Source: Gremmenia infestans
Lineage: Eukaryota > Ascomycota > Leotiomycetes > Helotiales > Hamatocanthoscyphaceae
Assembly (NCBI GenBank): GCA_032629725.1
Contig: JAFEVB010000022.1
Span: 1,054,001-1,118,000, forward strand
Length of the DNA stretch: 64,000 nucleotides
Direction of reading: 5' to 3'
Made by a program: the position numbers and the translations under genes
Part shown: piece by piece, positions 61,500-64,000 of the stretch
Layout of the letters: each line of letters opens with the position of its first letter
Position numbering within the stretch: position 1 is the stretch's first letter
The notes under the pieces: generated by a model
Database searches by the model: none
What the model saw: the letters and a program-made list of their open reading frames with translations, nothing else
What the model was told of the DNA's origin: nothing

Positions 61500-63391
61500 G
61501 ACGACATTTAGAGTTCCAGAAAGTATACATCTTCAGAATTTAGAATTTCCAAGACATTCGGCCACCCGGCGGCACCAGAATCAAAGTAGATTTTATCAAC
61601 CTTGCGTCTACAGACCATAATAAGTACCAGTGACGACAAAATAACAAGGTGGCCAAACTTTCCAATCTGGATATTGTTACACTAATCCTGGCAGAAACAG
61701 TACTGCCGTACCGGCTGTTGGCTTTGATAGCAGGTCCTCAGGTCCGCCACATTGATTTAATCATTTACGAAACCAGCTAGGCAACATGCCTATCATGCTT
61801 GCATTGTCATACTCTGATCCGACGTCGACGTTACTGCACTTTTTAGAACAGCCTCCAAGCCTGAGGACTAGTACCTGAGCAAGAAAAGTGTTTTAAACAT
61901 ACTTGGACGAGACCACTTCCGGTCTGAAACGATTTCATTCTCCCGGGCAAGTGGAAACAGCATTTAAGCGTCGGCGAGCTCTATATTGCTTCGGCGTAAA
62001 TCATGCCGCCTCGGGTGCATATTTCATCCACCCCTTTACTATATTACTACGGATCTATCGACTGGTCTCAGCCTCGACCCCGCAGACAACAGACATGATT
62101 TTTACGACCTTCCAGAACTGCAGATAGATGTCCCTAGTAACGTATCCCAGCATGAACACCAAGGTCTCGTGAGCCACGAACAACCAATACTCATTGTGTT
62201 ACCTGCGTAACTCGCAAATGTGGTGTACGTGTGACGGTATGATGTTCTGTTGTTCGCGGCACAGCCAACACTGCATTGTCGTGAAAGCCATATGTGACTG
62301 AAGTTACACTACAGCTTACAACGTTCCTATTGGGTATTTCCCAGTCACGACTTCAATTCAGCAGGTCTTGGCGTAGTCCGAGTGTACTGAGTACGGGTTG
62401 GCACCGATTGCACGGAGTGCAGTACAGTAACGAAACCAATGATTCCAAGGGGCCAGTATTTGCACAGGCATACTTGCTTGAAGTATACAAAGCAGCCGAT
62501 GAAATTAGACTCGAAACATTCGACACCTTCTACCCACATGGGCGCAAGACAATAATCCTTGCAAGCCACATGTCGGAAAGCGCGCTAGAGATTGCGGGGG
62601 ACTGGGGAAATCAATATCAGAAATGGCAACGGCCTTGCTTCGGCGACATCAATCATAGAAACTGCCACAACGGGGTGGAGATGCCGTCTCACTTGATCCT
62701 TCCAGATTCCAACTAGGTGATACATTCCTCCAGCTTTTGAAAAATTACTGTTGTAGTTTGCGGAATCGATTCTCCAGTCTGCAACCGAGGATTACAACAA
62801 ACGGTCGGGTATTTTGAGATAGCAATTACTCGCTCGCAGAAAACCCACTGGGTGATTTGCAGGTCAAATGAATGCATGGCCTGGTCCCAGTCAACCAACC
62901 ACACAGCTTCTGCAGACTGAAATGCAACGTTCAACCAGGACTCCGCAGTGTCCCCGGACTTTCATCCTTGATCGTAACGGCGGGCCTATGAAACAAGTTG
63001 CAATTGGCCAGTGAGCCACTCAGAAGCTGGTCTTTGGAGGGCAGTCGAGTGGCTAGCCATATTCCTGACCCGCAAGCTGCAGGGCTTCGGCCACACCAAC
63101 ACGTTGTGTAGGTGGTAGAGACCCGAAGCTGAGCAGTTTATTAGGTACGTGGCTTTGGAGTTTTACCGTGCCGTTTCCAACGTGACAGCTACCCAGGTAA
63201 CCCAGAATATCTAATGCTGGGACCGTTGCTCTCGGGTAGCTTCGCCGTATATAGATCTCAACTGGTCCTCCTCACTTCCACAAGAAGATTGCTACTTCTT
63301 CTGACTGATTAATCGCGTGCTGTTTGACCTATTTCGAGCACACAGATTTATAGCTGAGACGAGGCGAGGTGAATTGTCACTGAATGCCATC
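61500..63391. other. Intergenic region, no supported gene
   Basis: About 1.9 kb. Open frames at 61986-62210, 62294-62716 (+) and 62713-62934 (-) are not low-complexity, but none starts with ATG in a good context or matches a family I know. Given that the neighbouring gene is made of exons under 80 bases, a finely split gene could hide here. Confidence 0.4.
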
Positions 63392-64000
63392 ATGTATCAG
63401 GCAACCAATGTATATTTCATTTGTGCGTTCGCCGCCATTGGTACGTACTGAATTCTCATTCATCGCGCCTAGTATCAAAAACTACAACATCAACACCAAG
63501 ATAAATAGATCAAAGTACAGCATGAACATGACTGACCTGCTTAGGCGGCGGGCTTTTTGGTTTCGATATCTCGAGTATGTCCGGTGTCCTAGGCACACAG
63601 GCTTACAAGGTATACTTTGGGAATCCAGTATCCTATCGCCAAGGAGGAATCACTTGTGCTATGCCTTTTGGCTCCCTTGTCGGTGCACTATCTTCATCCT
63701 ATGTTGCGGATCGATATTCTCGTCGGGCTAGTATTCAGATAGCTTCGATCTTCTGGATCGTTGGTTCAATGTGAGTTTATATAAATCCATGAACGAGGGA
63801 TAATTCGTGAAGAAGCTGATACATTTACTCTACAGCATTCAATGTGCTTCTCAAGATATCGCCATGCTAGTCGTTGGTCGTGTGGTTGCTGGCGTTTGTG
63901 TTGGTATTGCCTCGTCCATCTGCCCCGTGTACCAAGCAGAGATCGCCCCCAAGGAAATCCGCGGCCGCGTTGTCTCTCTACAACAATGGGCTATTACCTG
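63392..64000 (+). CDS. MFS sugar transporter, 5' part only
   Basis: Exons 63392-63440, 63545-63770 and 63836 to the window edge. The start ATG 63392 gives MYQATNVYFICAFAAIGGG across the first junction, entering FGFDISSMSG, the first-helix signature of sugar porters. MPFGSLVGALSS, VADRYSRRASIQ (loop 2-3 motif) and GRVVAGVCVGIASS then YQAEIAPKEIRGRVVS follow, all hallmarks of the sugar/H+ symporter family (PF00083). It should be a plasma membrane hexose or related transporter. Only about the first 145 residues are inside the window, so specificity cannot be judged. The first exon is just 49 bases. Confidence 0.9.

Noticed and set aside
62294..62716. Open frame of 140 codons near the thioesterase
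   Set aside because: Starts with GTG, lacks family signal, and no exon could be joined to it; left as intergenic though a hidden gene is possible.

Overview
This window looks like nuclear DNA of a filamentous ascomycete, most likely a leotiomycete (Helotiales-type). Genes carry short GT-AG introns, mostly 43-120 bp with visible CTRAY-type branch points, and are separated by long low-complexity intergenic stretches rich in TACCTA/TAGGTA words. The gene families (MED16, TFB2, MEP ammonium transporter, HST-type sirtuin, DUF7707-like GPI protein, DUF8035-like protein, OTT_1508-like deaminase with MYND) are typical fungal ones. The taxon is an inference from family content only. I saw no transposon, CRISPR, tRNA or rRNA.

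Layout, left to right. 0.8-2.3 kb (+): secreted lipase-like hydrolase. 5.6-9.0 kb (+): long coiled-coil protein whose first exon is broken by a frame shift at a C7 run. 12.5-14.2 kb (-): ammonium transporter, four exons. 17.6-20.8 kb (-): Mediator subunit MED16, nine exons, divergent from an HST3/HST4-type sirtuin (21.9-23.7, +). 24.7-25.9 kb (-): fatty-acid hydroxylase/sterol-desaturase family membrane protein, divergent from a large alpha/beta hydrolase with a disordered N-terminus (27.3-30.0, +). 30.6-31.1 kb (+): probable decayed coding fragment. 32.0-32.9 kb (+): membrane-anchored monothiol glutaredoxin. 34.2-36.4 kb (-): copper amine oxidase. 37.2-38.4 kb (-): secreted GDSL esterase. 39.8-41.0 kb (-): CCC1-type vacuolar iron transporter. 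41.8-43.8 kb (-): MFS transporter. 45.4-46.1 kb (+): Cys-rich GPI-anchored protein.

47.1-54.2 kb is the accessory-looking part: a RING-finger protein (-), divergent from a putative amidoligase (+), followed by an OTT_1508-like deaminase region (+) and a MYND-finger region (+) that overlap by one base in different frames and may be one interrupted gene. 55.5-57.3 kb (-): DUF8035-like Arg/Ser-rich protein. 58.5-60.1 kb (-): TFIIH subunit TFB2, sharing a 251-bp bidirectional promoter with a nine-exon hotdog acyl-CoA thioesterase (60.35-61.50, +) whose exons are too short to show as a long reading frame. 63.4 kb to the end (+): start of an MFS sugar transporter, cut by the window edge.

Functionally the window is mostly unlinked housekeeping and nutrient-uptake genes (nitrogen: ammonium transporter, amine oxidase; iron: CCC1; sugar: MFS; transcription: MED16, TFB2). 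The best candidates for something undescribed are the RING / amidoligase / deaminase-MYND block and an intragenic strand-composition switch (C-rich then G-rich coding strand) seen in six separate genes. All intron models were built by eye from frame continuity, splice consensus and family knowledge; none is confirmed by transcripts.
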